64,000 nt of DNA from Steroidobacteraceae bacterium (lineage in GTDB: Bacteria; Pseudomonadota; Gammaproteobacteria; Steroidobacterales; Steroidobacteraceae): the NCBI GenBank assembly GCA_029266835.1, contig JAQSWD010000006.1, positions 1 through 64,000 of the forward strand, in the 5' to 3' direction. Under the pieces are notes generated by a model. It saw only the letters and a program-made list of their open reading frames with translations, made no database searches and was not told the DNA's origin. Shown here in pieces: positions 1-10,674 of this stretch. The number at the start of each line of letters is the position of its first letter. The first letter of the stretch is position 1. Both the position numbers and the translations under genes were made by a program.

Positions 1-1190
1 TGGCCTTCGATGCGGCCCGCGACATCGACCAGCAACTGCAGGTCATTGCGGTTGCCCTGCCCCGCCATGATCCGGCGGATCACGCGGTTCATCCACCCCG
101 TGCCCTCACGACACGGCGTGCACTGGCCACACGACTCGCTCTTGTAGAAACGGCTGAGGCGCTCGAGCACCTTCACCATGCAGGTGGTTTCGTCCATCAC
201 GATGACGGCCGCCGAACCCACCGACGAACCCGCCGCCTTCAGCGAGTCGTAGTCCATGTTCGCGCCCATGATCTTGTCGGCCGGCAGCACGTACACCGAC
301 GAACCGCCCGGAATCACCGCCTTGAGTTTGCGGCCGCCCTTCACGCCGCCAGCGATTTCCAGCAGCTCGGCGAACGGGATGCCCATGGGCAATTCGAAAT
401 TTCCCGGCTTGTTCACATGACCGGACACCGAGAAGATGGCCGTGCCACCGGCGTTCGCGACGCCCAGCTTGGCGAACCACTCGGGACCCTTGCGCAGGAT
501 CGTCGGCACCGACGCATAACTCTGGGTGTTGTTGATGGTGGTGGGCGCGCCATAGAGGCCGTAGGCGGCCGGGAATGGCGGCTTGAAGCGCGGCTTGCCC
601 TGCTTGCCTTCCAGCGAATCGAGCAGCGCGGTTTCCTCTCCGCAGATGTAGGCGCCGGCGCCCACCGCGGTGAACAGGTCGAAGTCGATGCCCGAACCCA
701 GGATGTTCTTGCCTAACAACCCTGCGGCGTAGGCTTCCTTGACCGCCGCTTCGAAGCGCGGCACGGGTTCGCCGAGGAATTCACCGCGGATGTAGTTGTA
801 GCCCACGGTGGCGTTCATGCAGTAGCCGCCGATGGCCATGCCTTCGATCAGCGAATGCGGGTTGTAGCGCAGGATGTCGCGGTCATGGCAGGTGCCGGGC
901 TCGGATTCGTCCGAGTTGCACACGGCGTATTTCTGCATCGTGGCGTCACGCGGCATGAAGCTCCACTTCGTGCCCGTGGGGAAGCCTGCGCCACCGCGGC
1001 CGCGAAGGCCGGAGGCCTTCACCTGGTCCACCACGGAGATGCGTGTGGGCTTCTCGGCGAGGATCTTCTTCCACGCGTCGTAGCCACCGATCTTGAGGTA
1101 GTTCTCGAGCTTCCAGGATTCATTGAACTTCAGCGGTTCGAACACCGTGAGGTTCATCTTGTCCTGCCACTTTTCGAGTGCGCCTGCCAT
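1..1190 (-). CDS. nuoF: NADH-quinone oxidoreductase subunit F (3' end runs off the window)
   Basis: Minus-strand reading from ATG at 1190 gives [51 protein letters not shown] and the 4Fe-4S motif [15 protein letters not shown]; followed by nuoE-D-C-B-A order. Confidence 0.95.
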   Translation of the reverse strand, partial: MAGALEKWQDKMNLTVFEPLKFNESWKLENYLKIGGYDAWKKILAEKPTRISVVDQVKASGLRGRGGAGFPTGTKWSFMPRDATMQKYAVCNSDESEPGTCHDRDILRYNPHSLIEGMAIGGYCMNATVGYNYIRGEFLGEPVPRFEAAVKEAYAAGLLGKNILGSGIDFDLFTAVGAGAYICGEETALLDSLEGKQGKPRFKPPFPAAYGLYGAPTTINNTQSYASVPTILRKGPEWFAKLGVANAGGTAIFSVSGHVNKPGNFELPMGIPFAELLEIAGGVKGGRKLKAVIPGGSSVYVLPADKIMGANMDYDSLKAAGSSVGSAAVIVMDETTCMVKVLERLSRFYKSESCGQCTPCREGTGWMNRVIRRIMAGQGNRNDLQLLVDVAGRIEG

Positions 1191-1201
1191 CTAGCTATTT
1201 C

Positions 1202-1744
1202 CTACTTCAGCTCGTCGAGCACCTTGTCCACCTTCTCGGGCGTCAGGTACTCGTGGAAAACGTGGTCGACCATCATCATGGGCGCGCCCGTGCAGGCGGC
1301 CAGGCACTCTTCTTCCTTCTTGAGGAAGATGCGGCCATCGGGCGTGCTCTCGCCGAGCTTGATGCCGAGCTTCTTCTCGCAGTGCGAAACGAGGTCTTCC
1401 GCGCCATTCAGCATGCAGCTGATGTTGGTGCAGATGGACACATGATGCCGGCCGCAGGGATGCGTCTCGAACATCGAATAGAAACTCGCCACCTCGTACA
1501 CCTGGATGGACGGCAGGCGCAGGTACTCGGCCACGCCATCCATGAGCTCGGGCGTGAGGAAGCCGTCGTTCTGCTCCTGCGTGAAACGCAGCGCCGACAG
1601 CACCGCCGAACGATGGCGCCCCGTGGGGAAACGGCCGATCCACTCGTCGATCTCGTGACGGGTATGTTCATTCAGCAGCTTCGCCTTCTCGCCGAGCACC
1701 GGCTCGAACGTGCCGCCATCCGCAGTCTTCACGACGTGCGTCAT
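1202..1744 (-). CDS. nuoE: NADH-quinone oxidoreductase subunit E
   Basis: ORF from [16 protein letters not shown] and CLAAC 2Fe-2S cysteines; nuo operon context. Confidence 0.95.
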   Translation of the reverse strand: MTHVVKTADGGTFEPVLGEKAKLLNEHTRHEIDEWIGRFPTGRHRSAVLSALRFTQEQNDGFLTPELMDGVAEYLRLPSIQVYEVASFYSMFETHPCGRHHVSICTNISCMLNGAEDLVSHCEKKLGIKLGESTPDGRIFLKKEEECLAACTGAPMMMVDHVFHEYLTPEKVDKVLDELK

Positions 1745-2994
1745 CGATCCACCTCTCCGAACACGATGTCCTGCGTACCGATCACGGCAACCACGTCCGC
1801 GAGCATGTGACCCTTGGTCATTTCTTCCAGCGCCGACAGGTGCGCGAAGCCCGGCGCGCGGCACTTGAGCCGGTACGGCTTGTTGGCGCCGTCCGAGATC
1901 AGGTAGATGCCGAATTCACCTTTCGGCGCCTCGACGGCGGCGTAGGTCTCTCCCTCGGGCACGGTATAGCCCTCGGTGAACAGCTTGAAGTGATGGATCA
2001 GCGATTCCATGTCGCCCTTCATCTCTTCACGCTTCGGGGGACGGACCTTGCGGTCGTCGATCATCACCGGGCCGGGGTTGCGCTTCAGCCAGTCGATGCA
2101 CTGCTTCACGATGCGGTTACTCTGGCGCAGCTCTTCGATGCGCACGAGATATCGGTCGTAGCAGTCGCCGTTCACGCCCACGGGAATGTCGAAATCCATC
2201 TCCGCGTAAACGTCGTAGGGTTGCTTCTTGCGCAGATCCCAGACGATGCCCGAGCCGCGCAGCATGGCGCCAGTGAAACCGAGCGCCATCGCGCGCTCCG
2301 GCGTCACCACGCCGATGTTCACGGTGCGCTGCTTCCAGATGCGGTTGTCAGTGAGCAGTGTTTCGTATTCGTCCACGGCCTTGGGGAAACGCGCGGTGAA
2401 TTCCGTGAGGAAGTCGAGCAGCGAGCCCTGGCGCGCTTCGTTCATCGCGTCCGCGTTCTTCTGCGAGCGCCACTTCGAAGCCTGGTACTTCGGCATGGAG
2501 TCCGGCAGATCGCGATAAACGCCGCCGGGACGGTAATAGGTGGCATGCATGCGAGTGCCGGACACGGCCTCGTAGCAATCCATGAGGTCTTCGCGTTCCT
2601 TGAACGCCAGCAGGAACACCGTCATCGCGCCGATGTCGAGTGCGTGCGCACCCAGCCACATCAGGTGGTTCAGGATGCGGGTGACCTCGTCGAACATCAC
2701 GCGTATGTATTGCGCGCGCAGCGGCGGCGTGACGCCGAGCAGGCGCTCGATGGCCATGACGTAGGCGTGCTCATTGCACATCATGGACACGTAATCGAGG
2801 CGGTCCATGTATCCGATCGACTGGTTGAACGGCTTGGACTCCGCCAGCTTTTCGGTGCCGCGATGGAGCAGTCCGATGTGCGGGTCGGCCTTCTGCACGA
2901 CTTCGCCGTCCATCTCCAGCACCAGGCGCAACACACCGTGCGCGGCCGGATGCTGCGGACCGAAGTTCATCGTGAAGTTGCGAATCTCGTTCAT
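1741..2994 (-). CDS. nuoD: NADH-quinone oxidoreductase subunit D
   Basis: 417 aa; [39 protein letters not shown]. Confidence 0.97.
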   Translation of the reverse strand: MNEIRNFTMNFGPQHPAAHGVLRLVLEMDGEVVQKADPHIGLLHRGTEKLAESKPFNQSIGYMDRLDYVSMMCNEHAYVMAIERLLGVTPPLRAQYIRVMFDEVTRILNHLMWLGAHALDIGAMTVFLLAFKEREDLMDCYEAVSGTRMHATYYRPGGVYRDLPDSMPKYQASKWRSQKNADAMNEARQGSLLDFLTEFTARFPKAVDEYETLLTDNRIWKQRTVNIGVVTPERAMALGFTGAMLRGSGIVWDLRKKQPYDVYAEMDFDIPVGVNGDCYDRYLVRIEELRQSNRIVKQCIDWLKRNPGPVMIDDRKVRPPKREEMKGDMESLIHHFKLFTEGYTVPEGETYAAVEAPKGEFGIYLISDGANKPYRLKCRAPGFAHLSALEEMTKGHMLADVVAVIGTQDIVFGEVDR

Positions 2995-3686
2995 TACTTC
3001 TGCGTCTTGAGGGCCGCGTCGTAGCGGCGGTCTTCACGAATCACGCGCGGCACCAGCGTGCGCGGCTCGATGCTCACCGGCTCATACACCACGCGTTGCT
3101 TCTCCGCGTCGTAACGCACTTCCACGTTGCCGATCAGCGGGAAATCCTTGCGGAAGGGATGGCCGATGAAACCGTAGTCAGTGAGCAGACGGCGCAGATC
3201 GGGATGACCCGAGAACAGGATGCCGTACAAGTCGAAGGCCTCGCGCTCGAACCAGTTCGCGCCCGGCCACACATCGACCACCGAATCGATCATGGGATCT
3301 TCTGCATCCACGCAGCGCGAGCGGATGCGCAGGCGCTGGTTGTTCGTCACCGACAGCAGGTTGTAGGCCACTGCGAAACGCGCGCCTTCATGCGGCAGAC
3401 GAACGCCGCCACGATTCACGCCGCGGCTGAAGCCCGTGGCGGTCGCCGAATACGTCTTCCACTCGGTCTTGCCGTAGTCGAGATAGTCGATGCCGGCAAG
3501 GTCGATGAGGATTTCGAACTTGAACTCCGGCGTGTCGCGCAGCGAAAGGCAGACTTCCTTGAGCTTGTCGGGCTGCACTTCGTAGCACAGCTCATCGGGC
3601 AACGCGGGTGCGCGGGTCAGCAAGCCCGGCAGCGCCGCCTCGAGCTTCGCGGCCAGCGCCGCGACTTTCGGCGTGGGCTCGCTCAT
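2994..3686 (-). CDS. nuoC: NADH-quinone oxidoreductase subunit C
   Basis: Starts [51 protein letters not shown] signature. Confidence 0.95.
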   Translation of the reverse strand: MSEPTPKVAALAAKLEAALPGLLTRAPALPDELCYEVQPDKLKEVCLSLRDTPEFKFEILIDLAGIDYLDYGKTEWKTYSATATGFSRGVNRGGVRLPHEGARFAVAYNLLSVTNNQRLRIRSRCVDAEDPMIDSVVDVWPGANWFEREAFDLYGILFSGHPDLRRLLTDYGFIGHPFRKDFPLIGNVEVRYDAEKQRVVYEPVSIEPRTLVPRVIREDRRYDAALKTQK

Positions 3687-4225
3687 GCGCTCGCCGCCTT
3701 GGTCTTGGAAACGCCCTTGCCGATGTTCGCGATCGAGCTCGTACGCTCGATCTTCTTCTGCAGCTGGATGATGCCGTACAGCAGCGCCTCCGCCGTGGGC
3801 GGACAGCCGGGCACATACACGTCGACGGGCACGATGCGATCGCAACCGCGCACTACCGCATAAGAATAGTGGTAATAGCCGCCGCCATTGGCGCATGAAC
3901 CCATCGAAATGACCCAGCGCGGCTCGGGCATCTGGTCGTAGACCTTGCGCAATGCCGGCGCCATTTTGTTCACCAGCGTGCCGGCGACGATCATCACGTC
4001 GGACTGGCGGGGGCTCGGGCGGAACACGACGCCGAATCGATCGAGGTCGTAGCGCGACGCGCCGGCATGCATCATTTCGACAGCGCAGCACGCCAGGCCG
4101 AATGTCATGGGCCACAACGAACCGGTGCGCGCCCAGTTCATGACCGTGTCGACGGAAGTCGTGAGGAATCCGCGCTCGGCGAAGCCCTGGGCTTCGGCGT
4201 CCGGCGCTTGCTCGGTCAATCCCAC
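3683..4225 (-). CDS. nuoB: NADH-quinone oxidoreductase subunit B
   Basis: [57 protein letters not shown]; probable GTG start overlapping the nuoA stop. Confidence 0.93.
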   Translation of the reverse strand: MGLTEQAPDAEAQGFAERGFLTTSVDTVMNWARTGSLWPMTFGLACCAVEMMHAGASRYDLDRFGVVFRPSPRQSDVMIVAGTLVNKMAPALRKVYDQMPEPRWVISMGSCANGGGYYHYSYAVVRGCDRIVPVDVYVPGCPPTAEALLYGIIQLQKKIERTSSIANIGKGVSKTKAASA

Positions 4226-4584
4226 TCCAGCGCCCCTTTCTTCCACTCGTAGATGAAACCCACCACCAGGATGAACAGGAAAATGCCCATCGCGATGAGC
4301 CCGAAGGTGCCGATGGTGTCGAGCACCACGGCCCACGGAAACAGGAAGGCGATTTCCAGGTCGAAAATGATGAACAGGATGGCGACCAGGTAATACCGCA
4401 CGTCGAATTTCATGCGGCTGTCTTCGAATGCCTCGAAGCCGCACTCATACGGCGAGACTTTGGCTTCGTCGTCCTTCGCCTTTGCCTGCACGCGGCCGAT
4501 GATGAGACCCAGGCTCATCAGCACCAGCGCAATGCCGGTGGCCACGGTCAGAAAAATGAGTACGGGCAGGTAATTCTGGAGCAT
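4216..4584 (-). CDS. nuoA: NADH-quinone oxidoreductase subunit A
   Basis: [11 protein letters not shown]..., [41 protein letters not shown]. Confidence 0.95.
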   Translation of the reverse strand: MLQNYLPVLIFLTVATGIALVLMSLGLIIGRVQAKAKDDEAKVSPYECGFEAFEDSRMKFDVRYYLVAILFIIFDLEIAFLFPWAVVLDTIGTFGLIAMGIFLFILVVGFIYEWKKGALEWD

Positions 4585-4687
4585 GCGTGAACGGTCCGCG
4601 TAAAAAAGGGCAGTAACCTCTCGCAAGCCGAGAGACAACCGCCCCCCAAAAATTCGGGCGCGATTGTATCAGGGATAAAGAAAGTGA

Positions 4688-4771
4688 TGGTGCCGACGGG
4701 GAGACTCGAACTCCCACGGATCGCTCCGCTAGCCCCTCAAGCTAGTGTGTCTACCAATTCCACCACGTGGC
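4688..4771 (-). tRNA. tRNA-Leu (anticodon GAG), acceptor stem apparently one base short on the 5' side
   Basis: Minus strand GCCACGTGGTGGAATTGGTAGACACACTAGCTTGAGGGGCTAGCGGAGCGATCCGTGGGAGTTCGAGTCTCCCCGTCGGCACCA; anticodon stem CTAGC-TTGAGGG-GCTAG; intact T-arm; encoded CCA. 5' GCCACG against 3' CGTCGGC leaves one unpaired base. Confidence 0.85.
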
Positions 4772-5127
4772 ACGGTCTGCGCTTCAGGTGCTGGTGCCGG
4801 AGCCGGCACTGCCGCAGGCGCGGACTGCGCCGGCGCGGGCACCGCGGCGCCCTCCTGTGCCCTTTCGATCAGCGACTGAGGAGCCGTCTGAACCTGGCGC
4901 TGGAACATGTAAGTGAGTCCGAGGCTGTTGAGCATGAAGATCGCCGCGAATATCGCGGTCATGCGCGACAGGCCGGTCGAGGCTCCGCGCGCACCGAACA
5001 CCGTGCCCGACGCGCCCGCACCGAAGCCGGCGCCGGCATCCGCGCCCTTGCCCCGCTGCAGCAGCACCAGGCCCACGATTCCGAGCGCTGAAATGACCTG
5101 CACAATTGTGAGAATCGTTCGCAACAT
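4729..5127 (-). CDS. secG: Preprotein translocase subunit SecG; ORF terminates inside the tRNA-Leu
   Basis: MLRTILTIVQVISALGIVGLVLLQRGKGADAGAGFGAGASGTVFGARGAS. Confidence 0.93.
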   Translation of the reverse strand: MLRTILTIVQVISALGIVGLVLLQRGKGADAGAGFGAGASGTVFGARGASTGLSRMTAIFAAIFMLNSLGLTYMFQRQVQTAPQSLIERAQEGAAVPAPAQSAPAAVPAPAPAPEAQTVPRGGIGRHTSLRG

Positions 5128-5144
5128 CTGTCTTGTCCGTCCGT

Positions 5145-5897
5145 TCAGCCGCGCGCGGCGGCGACGATGGCGAGGAATTCCTCGGCTTTGAGCGAAGCAC
5201 CGCCGATGAGCCCGCCGTCCACGTTCGGCTGCGAAAGCAATTCCGCGGCGTTCGAGGCCTTCATGCTGCCGCCGTACTGGATGCGCACGAGGTCGGCGAT
5301 CTTAGCATCGCGACTGGCGACCCGCGCACGGATGTGGGCGTGCACTTCCTCGGCCTGCTGCGGCGATGCCGTCTTGCCGGTGCCGATGGCCCACACCGGT
5401 TCGTACGCGATGATGGCGCGCGTAAACGCGGCAACACCGGACAGGTCGAGCACGGCATCGAGCTGGCGATCGACCACTTCGAAAGTACGACCCGCCTCAC
5501 GCTCGGCCAGGGATTCGCCCACGCACAGGATGGGGGTGAGCCCCGCGGCAAGCACCGCAGCGAACTTGCGAGCCACGAGCTGATCGGTCTCGTGATACAG
5601 GGCGCGACGCTCGGAATGGCCGACGATGGCGCCGGCGCAACCCACGTCCTTCAACATGGTCGCCGAGACTTCGCCCGTGAAAGCACCCTGGGTCTCGGCG
5701 CAGACGTCCTGCGCGCCCAGGCTGATGCGGGAACCGGCCAGCGCGCGATGCAGCTCGGCCAGGTACACGAATGGCGCACAAACCCACACTTCGGCCGCGG
5801 CATTCGGCAGTTTGTGCACGATGGCCTCGACCAGCGCAGCGTTCTCCGCGCGCGAGCCGTGCATTTTCCAGTTACCTGCGATGACCTGCCGACGCAT
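5145..5897 (-). CDS. tpiA: Triosephosphate isomerase
   Basis: AGNWKMHGS, VGHSERR, AYEPVWAIGTGKTASPQQAEEVH, QYGGSMKASNAAELL. Confidence 0.97.
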   Translation of the reverse strand: MRRQVIAGNWKMHGSRAENAALVEAIVHKLPNAAAEVWVCAPFVYLAELHRALAGSRISLGAQDVCAETQGAFTGEVSATMLKDVGCAGAIVGHSERRALYHETDQLVARKFAAVLAAGLTPILCVGESLAEREAGRTFEVVDRQLDAVLDLSGVAAFTRAIIAYEPVWAIGTGKTASPQQAEEVHAHIRARVASRDAKIADLVRIQYGGSMKASNAAELLSQPNVDGGLIGGASLKAEEFLAIVAAARG

Positions 5898-5958
5898 GTG
5901 GCTGACTTAGCTCCAAAAAGGGGCCTTGAAAGGGGCGCGGATCATATCCGCGACCCCC

Positions 5959-7293
5959 TCAGGACGCAACGCGGCGGACCACCGCGGCGATTTCCTCGGC
6001 GCAGCGGACCGTATCGGTCTCCTCCCGGGCTTCGACCATGACCCGAATGACGGGTTCGGTGCCCGAGGCGCGAAGGACCACGCGCCCATCATCACCGAGT
6101 CGTGCCGATACCTTGGCGAGGGCGTCCTGCACCTCGGGAACACCCTTGGGATCAAAGCGTTTGGCCACCTTCACGTTGATCATTGTCTGCGGGAATCGGG
6201 GCATGCCGGCAGCCAGCTCGGCCAGGCTTTGCCCGGTTTCGCGCATCACGGCCAGCACTTGCAGACCCGCCATGAGCGCGTCGCCCGTGGTGGTCTTGTC
6301 GAGCAGCAAGATGTGTCCCGAGCTTTCGCCACCCACTTCGCCGCCGGTTTCACGGAGCATGGCCAGCACATAGCGGTCGCCCACCGCGGCGCGTTTGAAT
6401 TCGATGCCCTGCTGACGCAGCGCCACTTCCAGCCCCAGGTTGCTCATCACCGTACCGACCACGGGCCCCTTGAGGTGACCCGCGCGTTTGCGCGCCGAGG
6501 CGATGATGTAGATGAGTTGATCGCCATCGATCTTGCGGCCGAGCCCATCGACCATGACCAGCCGGTCACCATCGCCGTCGAGCGCGATGCCGGCGGCAGC
6601 GCGCACTCCAGGCACCGTCAGCTGCAACAGCTCGGGCGCGGTGGAGCCGCAGCCATCATTGATATTGCGGCCATTGGGCGAGCAGCCCAGCGGAATGATC
6701 TCCGCGCCGAGATCCGCGAGCGTGCGCGGCACCACTTTGTATCCGGCGCCATTGCCGCAATCGACCACCAGCTTCATGCCGTCCAGCGTCATGCCCTTGG
6801 GCACCGACTCGGCACAGAAATCCTGGTACAGGCGGCGTGACTTGTCGACACGCGAGGCGCGGCCGAGATCCTTGGATGAACGCGTGATGGGCGGGCGATC
6901 GAGCTCGGCCTCGATGGCCAGCTCGATTTCGTCCGACAGCTTCCCGCCCTCGGCGTCGAAGAACTTGATGCCGTTGTCGTCGTAAAGATTGTGAGAAGCG
7001 CTGATCACCACGCCGAAGTTGCACTGGAACTTGCGCGTGAGATAGGCGATGCCCGGCGTGGGCAGCGGGCCGATGAGCTGCACGTTGACACCGGCCGCGA
7101 CAAAGCCGGCTTCGAGCGCCGCTTCGAACATGTATCCCGACAGCCGAGTGTCCTTGCCGATGAGCACGGTGCCGCCTTCGGGCGCGAGGACGCGCGCCGC
7201 CGCACTGGCCAGCCGCAGCGCGAAATCCACGGTCAGCGGCGCTTCGCCGACGCGACCCCGCACGCCATCGGTGCCGAAATACTTACGTCCCAT
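5959..7293 (-). CDS. glmM: Phosphoglucosamine mutase
   Basis: KYFGTDGVRGRVGE, VVISASHNLYDDNGIKFF, GIALDGDGDR, RASGTEPVIRVMVEA. Confidence 0.97.
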   Translation of the reverse strand: MGRKYFGTDGVRGRVGEAPLTVDFALRLASAAARVLAPEGGTVLIGKDTRLSGYMFEAALEAGFVAAGVNVQLIGPLPTPGIAYLTRKFQCNFGVVISASHNLYDDNGIKFFDAEGGKLSDEIELAIEAELDRPPITRSSKDLGRASRVDKSRRLYQDFCAESVPKGMTLDGMKLVVDCGNGAGYKVVPRTLADLGAEIIPLGCSPNGRNINDGCGSTAPELLQLTVPGVRAAAGIALDGDGDRLVMVDGLGRKIDGDQLIYIIASARKRAGHLKGPVVGTVMSNLGLEVALRQQGIEFKRAAVGDRYVLAMLRETGGEVGGESSGHILLLDKTTTGDALMAGLQVLAVMRETGQSLAELAAGMPRFPQTMINVKVAKRFDPKGVPEVQDALAKVSARLGDDGRVVLRASGTEPVIRVMVEAREETDTVRCAEEIAAVVRRVAS

Positions 7294-8143
7294 CGAATCC
7301 CTCTCCTTTCAGTACCGCGGCGGCCACGCGAACCGCGTCGACGGTGGCGGCCACGTCGTGGGCGCGCACGATACGCGCTCCGTTGAGAACCGCAATGGCG
7401 GCCAGCGCCACGCTGCCGGCGGTGCGCGACTCGACGTCGCGGCCGGTGATTTTCGCCAGCATGGATTTGCGCGAAAGCCCGACTAGCAAGGGCGCGCGCA
7501 GAACCGTGAAGTCGGCAAGGTGTTTGAGCAGCTCCAGGTTATGGGCGGCGGACTTGCCGAATCCGAAGCCCGGGTCGACGGTGATGCACTCGTGCGCGAT
7601 GCCAGCTGCCACGGCCGCGGCGATACGCCCACTCAGAAAATCGCGGACTTCGGTGGCGACATCCCGATAGTCGGGCGATGCCTGCATGGTGCGCGGCTCG
7701 CCTTTCATGTGCATGAGGCAGATGCCCGCCCGCGTATCTGCCGCCGCGGCCAGCGCTCCGGGTTCCTGCAATGCACGCACGTCATTGATGATGTCCGCGC
7801 CGGCCTCGACCGACCCGCGCATGACTTCGGGCTTGCTGGTGTCCACCGAGATGAAAACGGGCGACTCGGCGCGGATGGCTCGAATCACCGGGATCACGCG
7901 CTCGAGTTCCTCATCGAGCGTGGCAGGCGCGGCGCCGGGACGGGTGGACTCGCCGCCCACGTCGATGATGGCGGCCCCCTCGGCGATCATGAGGCGCGCC
8001 TGCGCCAGCGCCGCCTCGACCTTGCTGAAACGGCCACCATCGGAGAAGGAATCGGGCGTGACGTTGAGGACGCCCATGACGACCGGCGCGCCGAGATCCA
8101 GCGCGCGGTCGATGCATTGCCAGGAGAGAGCGGCGGTGCTCAT
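7283..8143 (-). CDS. folP: Dihydropteroate synthase
   Basis: VMGVLNVTPDSFSDGG, IDVGGESTRPGA, DPGFGFGKSAAHNLELL. Confidence 0.97.
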   Translation of the reverse strand: MSTAALSWQCIDRALDLGAPVVMGVLNVTPDSFSDGGRFSKVEAALAQARLMIAEGAAIIDVGGESTRPGAAPATLDEELERVIPVIRAIRAESPVFISVDTSKPEVMRGSVEAGADIINDVRALQEPGALAAAADTRAGICLMHMKGEPRTMQASPDYRDVATEVRDFLSGRIAAAVAAGIAHECITVDPGFGFGKSAAHNLELLKHLADFTVLRAPLLVGLSRKSMLAKITGRDVESRTAGSVALAAIAVLNGARIVRAHDVAATVDAVRVAAAVLKGEGFDGT

Positions 8144-8180
8144 CGCGAACTCCGCCGCGAGGTTCTACTAACTATTCTGC

Positions 8181-10034
<1,854 letters not shown>

Positions 10035-10261
10035 AGGCTTACCCTCGTTGGGGATGCGGCGCGAAGCAGGATTGACAGAACGCTACACCATCCCCAGAGC
10101 ACTGGCCAGCAGCCAAAGCTCAGAACTGGGGTATGCGCGACTGACTTGAGGCGTGTTGATGCGGGTCGCCGGATGCCGTTTCAACCCCCGGACGGCGAAT
10201 TCCAGTGCCTATTCCGCGAGATACGAGCCCGGTTCCGGGGTTGGCCCTTAGAATTGGCGCC

Positions 10262-10561
10262 ATGGAACTGTCCGAACGCCAACGCAAATACCTCCGTGGC
10301 CTGGGCCACGCGCTGAACCCCGTGCTGCTCATAGGCAATGGTGGCCTGACGCCGGGAGTGGTCGCCGAAGCAAAACGCGCCCTGCACGACCACGAACTCA
10401 TCAAGGTGAAGTTCCGCGGCGCGGAACGTGAGTCGCGTGACGCAGGTCTCGCTGAACTAGCCACTTCCACCGAGAGTGTCCTGGTACAGAGGATCGGCCA
10501 TACAGCCCTCTACTACAAACGCCGAAATGACCGGCCCGGAATTGTGATCCCCGACGCATAA
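10262..10561 (+). CDS. yhbY: Ribosome assembly RNA-binding protein YhbY (CRS1-YhbY domain)
   Basis: MELSERQRKYLRGLGHALNPVLLIGNGGLTPGVVAEAKRALHDHELIKVKF. Confidence 0.92.
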   Translation: MELSERQRKYLRGLGHALNPVLLIGNGGLTPGVVAEAKRALHDHELIKVKFRGAERESRDAGLAELATSTESVLVQRIGHTALYYKRRNDRPGIVIPDA

Positions 10562-10674
10562 AGAGCTTCCGTGACTGGCCGATTTCCTCTTACCGGGATG
10601 AGGATTGTCCCCACGGAGGAAATGTCGACTTCTTCAGTAGCAAGTTGCTGAAATAAGTCGTATATCAGTTAGGA

